NCBI GenBank assembly: GCA_035391225.1
Contig: DAOPKN010000109.1
Coordinates: 1-5,488, forward strand
Reading direction: 5' to 3'
DNA length: 5,488 nt
Source: DAOPKN01 sp035391225
GTDB taxonomy: Bacteria > Thermotogota > Thermotogae > MWEM01
Part shown: in pieces, positions 1-5,488 of the stretch
Layout of the letters: the number at the start of each line of letters is the position of its first letter
Numbering within the stretch: the first letter of the stretch is position 1
Notes under the pieces: generated by a model
What the model was told of the DNA's origin: nothing
Database searches by the model: none
The model's input: the letters and a program-made list of their open reading frames with translations, nothing else
Program-made: the position numbers and the translations under genes

Positions 1-196
1 CGAAGCCGTTCATTCCGGGCATCATGATATCCAGAAGGATGAGGTCGGGCGGGTTTTTTTGGGCAGCGCGAAGTGCCAACGAACCGGAGGGAAATTGCAA
101 AACATGGTATCCCCTGGCCTGGAGCATTTCGGCAAGTAATTCCAGGTTTTCCGGCGTGTCGTCAACGATCATGATCGTGGCTTGCTCTCGTTCCAT
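1..196 (-). CDS. Response regulator receiver domain protein (N-terminal 65 residues, cut by left edge)
   Basis: Read on the minus strand from the ATG at 196-194, the product begins MEREQATIMIVDDTPENLEL and continues as a standard CheY-like receiver. The acidic pair is Asp12-Asp13, and the predicted phosphoacceptor is Asp56 in the motif LILLDIMMPGMNGF. The open frame leaves the window at position 1, so the output domain, if any, is not visible. The start is supported by a purine-rich Shine-Dalgarno (GGGAGGGA, 215-208) about 11 bases upstream, overlapping the end of the kinase gene, and by the normal distance from the N terminus to the DD motif. Only 8 bases separate the kinase stop from this start, so the genes are almost certainly cotranscribed and probably translationally coupled. 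The DDTPENL opening is common in receivers at the front of multidomain proteins (HD-GYP, GGDEF, cyclase or kinase outputs), but that is family knowledge, not seen here. It is the natural phosphorelay partner of the kinase (inference). Confidence 0.93.
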   Translation of the reverse strand, partial: MEREQATIMIVDDTPENLELLAEMLQARGYHVLQFPSGSLALRAAQKNPPDLILLDIMMPGMNGF

Positions 197-204
197 GTCC
201 ACGG

Positions 205-5079
<4,875 letters not shown>

Positions 5080-5096
5080 GGAAAGCTCTCCTTTCC
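5080..5096 (-). promoter_or_regulatory. Perfect 6-bp hairpin over the kinase ribosome binding site
   Basis: Directly before the kinase ATG, the mRNA reads GGAAAG-GAGAG-CTTTCC, a perfect 6-bp inverted repeat with a 5-base loop that contains half of the Shine-Dalgarno and touches the start codon. If it folds, it would lower initiation. The inverted repeat is seen directly; a regulatory role is inference. Confidence 0.5.
5088..5094 (-). promoter_or_regulatory. Shine-Dalgarno of the kinase gene, fixes start at 5079
   Basis: The minus strand reads AAAGGAG, 8 bases before ATG 5079-5077, which is near-optimal. The upstream in-frame ATG at 5238 has only a poorly placed purine stretch, so this site decides the start. 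The AAAG half of the site lies in the stem, and the GAG half in the loop, of a small perfect hairpin (5080-5096). Confidence 0.85.
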
Positions 5097-5193
5097 CCTG
5101 GTGGGAAGCTATCCTGGAAAATCGGTGGGCGGGTTTGGGAAGAATCCCCCGGGAAGACGTGGCTGAAATGGGGCTTTTCCCCGGGACAAAAAG

Positions 5194-5222
5194 ATGATAA
5201 CACTTTTCCTCCTGCAGTTCAA
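5194..5222 (-). promoter_or_regulatory. Predicted sigma70-type promoter of the kinase operon
   Basis: The minus strand carries TTGAAC (5222-5217), a 17-base spacer, and TATCAT (5199-5194). A TG one base upstream of the -10 makes it an extended -10 element. Predicted transcription starts near 5187, giving a leader of roughly 108 bases before ATG 5079. The promoter lies downstream of the alternative ATG at 5238, which argues against that start. Confidence 0.72.
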
Positions 5223-5230
5223 GGGGATTT

Positions 5231-5260
5231 TTCTCCACGGGAGGCTATGAGTGGTATAAT
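5231..5260 (+). promoter_or_regulatory. Predicted promoter of the divergent lipoprotein gene (extended -10)
   Basis: A consensus TATAAT at 5255-5260 is preceded by TGG (5252-5254), giving an extended -10 (TGnTATAAT). The matching -35 region is weak (TTCTCC, 5231-5236, 18-base spacer), which extended -10 promoters tolerate. The predicted start is near 5267, about 41 bases before the GTG at 5308. Its upstream end lies about 8 bases from the -35 of the kinase promoter on the other strand. Confidence 0.7.
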
Positions 5261-5289
5261 TCCTTGTTTATCCCGACCACTTGGGAAAT

Positions 5290-5297
5290 GGGAGGAG
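5290..5297 (+). promoter_or_regulatory. Shine-Dalgarno of the lipoprotein gene
   Basis: GGGAGGAG ends 10 bases before the GTG at 5308. There is no in-frame ATG nearby with comparable spacing, so this site supports the GTG start. Confidence 0.75.
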
Positions 5298-5307
5298 TGA
5301 TCCTTCG

Positions 5308-5488
5308 GTGAAAAAACATACTTTTCCAAGGGAAGTATGCATTCCCCTGCTTCTCCTGGTTCTCTTTTTTGCAGGGTGTAGTCCCTCCCGACGCATCATT
5401 CAGGATGTCCATGAACTCGATGGTACGGTTATCGGGTGTATCCTGGGGTACAGCTCCGACCTGATCTTGACGAAGGATTACCCCAACG
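5308..5488 (+). CDS. Predicted lipoprotein resembling a family 3 solute-binding protein (N-terminal 60 codons, cut by right edge)
   Basis: From the GTG at 5308 the frame stays open to the window end. The N terminus is a lipoprotein signal peptide: a basic start (MKKHTFPRE), a hydrophobic core (IPLLLLVLFFA), and a lipobox FAGC with the lipidated residue at Cys24. Phe at -3 is slightly unusual, and Ser at +2 would not signal inner-membrane retention under the Lol rule. After the cysteine, DVHELDGTVIGCILGYSSDL and then TKDYPN match the DLxGKxIGVxxGTxxD...FPx segment of SBP_bac_3 amino-acid-binding proteins. That segment normally lies mid-protein, but here it comes only about 10 residues after the lipobox. 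The gene diverges from the kinase operon and shares its control region. The lipoprotein call is firm; the substrate-binding call is moderate because only about 28 residues of the domain are visible. Confidence 0.82.
   Translation, partial: MKKHTFPREVCIPLLLLVLFFAGCSPSRRIIQDVHELDGTVIGCILGYSSDLILTKDYPN

Noticed and set aside
51..62. Run of T that could suggest a terminator
   Set aside because: It encodes the Gln-Lys-Asn-Pro part of the receiver domain on the minus strand and is not preceded by a stem.
5233..5243. Short dyad CTCC-ACG-GGAG between the two promoters, a possible operator
   Set aside because: Only four base pairs, expected by chance in this GC-rich segment. No longer symmetric site could be extended from it.
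5288..5311. Seven-codon ATG frame just before the lipoprotein, ending in a TGA that overlaps its GTG
   Set aside because: Its start codon overlaps the Shine-Dalgarno of the real gene and it has no ribosome binding site of its own, so chance is the simpler reading.

Overview
The window holds three genes. Most of it is one very large, complete minus-strand gene for a soluble hybrid histidine kinase with nine predicted PAS domains. It is flanked by two genes cut by the window edges. Base composition is moderate, a little GC-rich by eye, and genes are tightly packed behind strong Shine-Dalgarno sites and good sigma70-type promoters. Large PAS-array hybrid kinases of this kind are typical of environmental, often anaerobic, bacteria. 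Nothing in the window fixes the phylum. The lipoprotein at the right edge fits either a diderm or a monoderm.

Layout, left to right: (1) Positions 1-196, minus strand: the first 65 residues of a response-regulator receiver domain, running off the left edge. (2) Positions 205-5079, minus strand: the 1624-residue kinase (PAS x9, HisKA, HATPase_c, receiver, histidine-free helical tail). It lies directly upstream of the receiver gene, with 8 bases between stop and start, so the two form an operon. (3) Positions 5080-5307: an intergenic region with two back-to-back promoters, each with an extended -10 element, and a small hairpin over the kinase ribosome binding site. (4) Positions 5308-5488, plus strand: the first 60 codons of a lipoprotein that resembles a family 3 extracellular solute-binding protein, running off the right edge.

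Likely working model (inference): the cytoplasmic PAS array senses several internal cues such as redox state, ligands or energy state and controls autophosphorylation of His1172. Phosphate passes to Asp1468 of the built-in receiver and/or Asp56 of the separate receiver protein encoded just downstream. The divergent lipoprotein gene shares the control region and may be co-regulated with, or functionally linked to, the kinase operon. The output of the pathway lies outside the window. I see no RNA genes, mobile elements, CRISPR arrays or phage features, and no convincing wholly new system. The most distinctive items are the size and composition of the PAS array, two PAS domains with a LOV/NifL-like signature lacking the LOV cysteine, the compact divergent control region, and the unusual point at which the lipoprotein enters the solute-binding fold.
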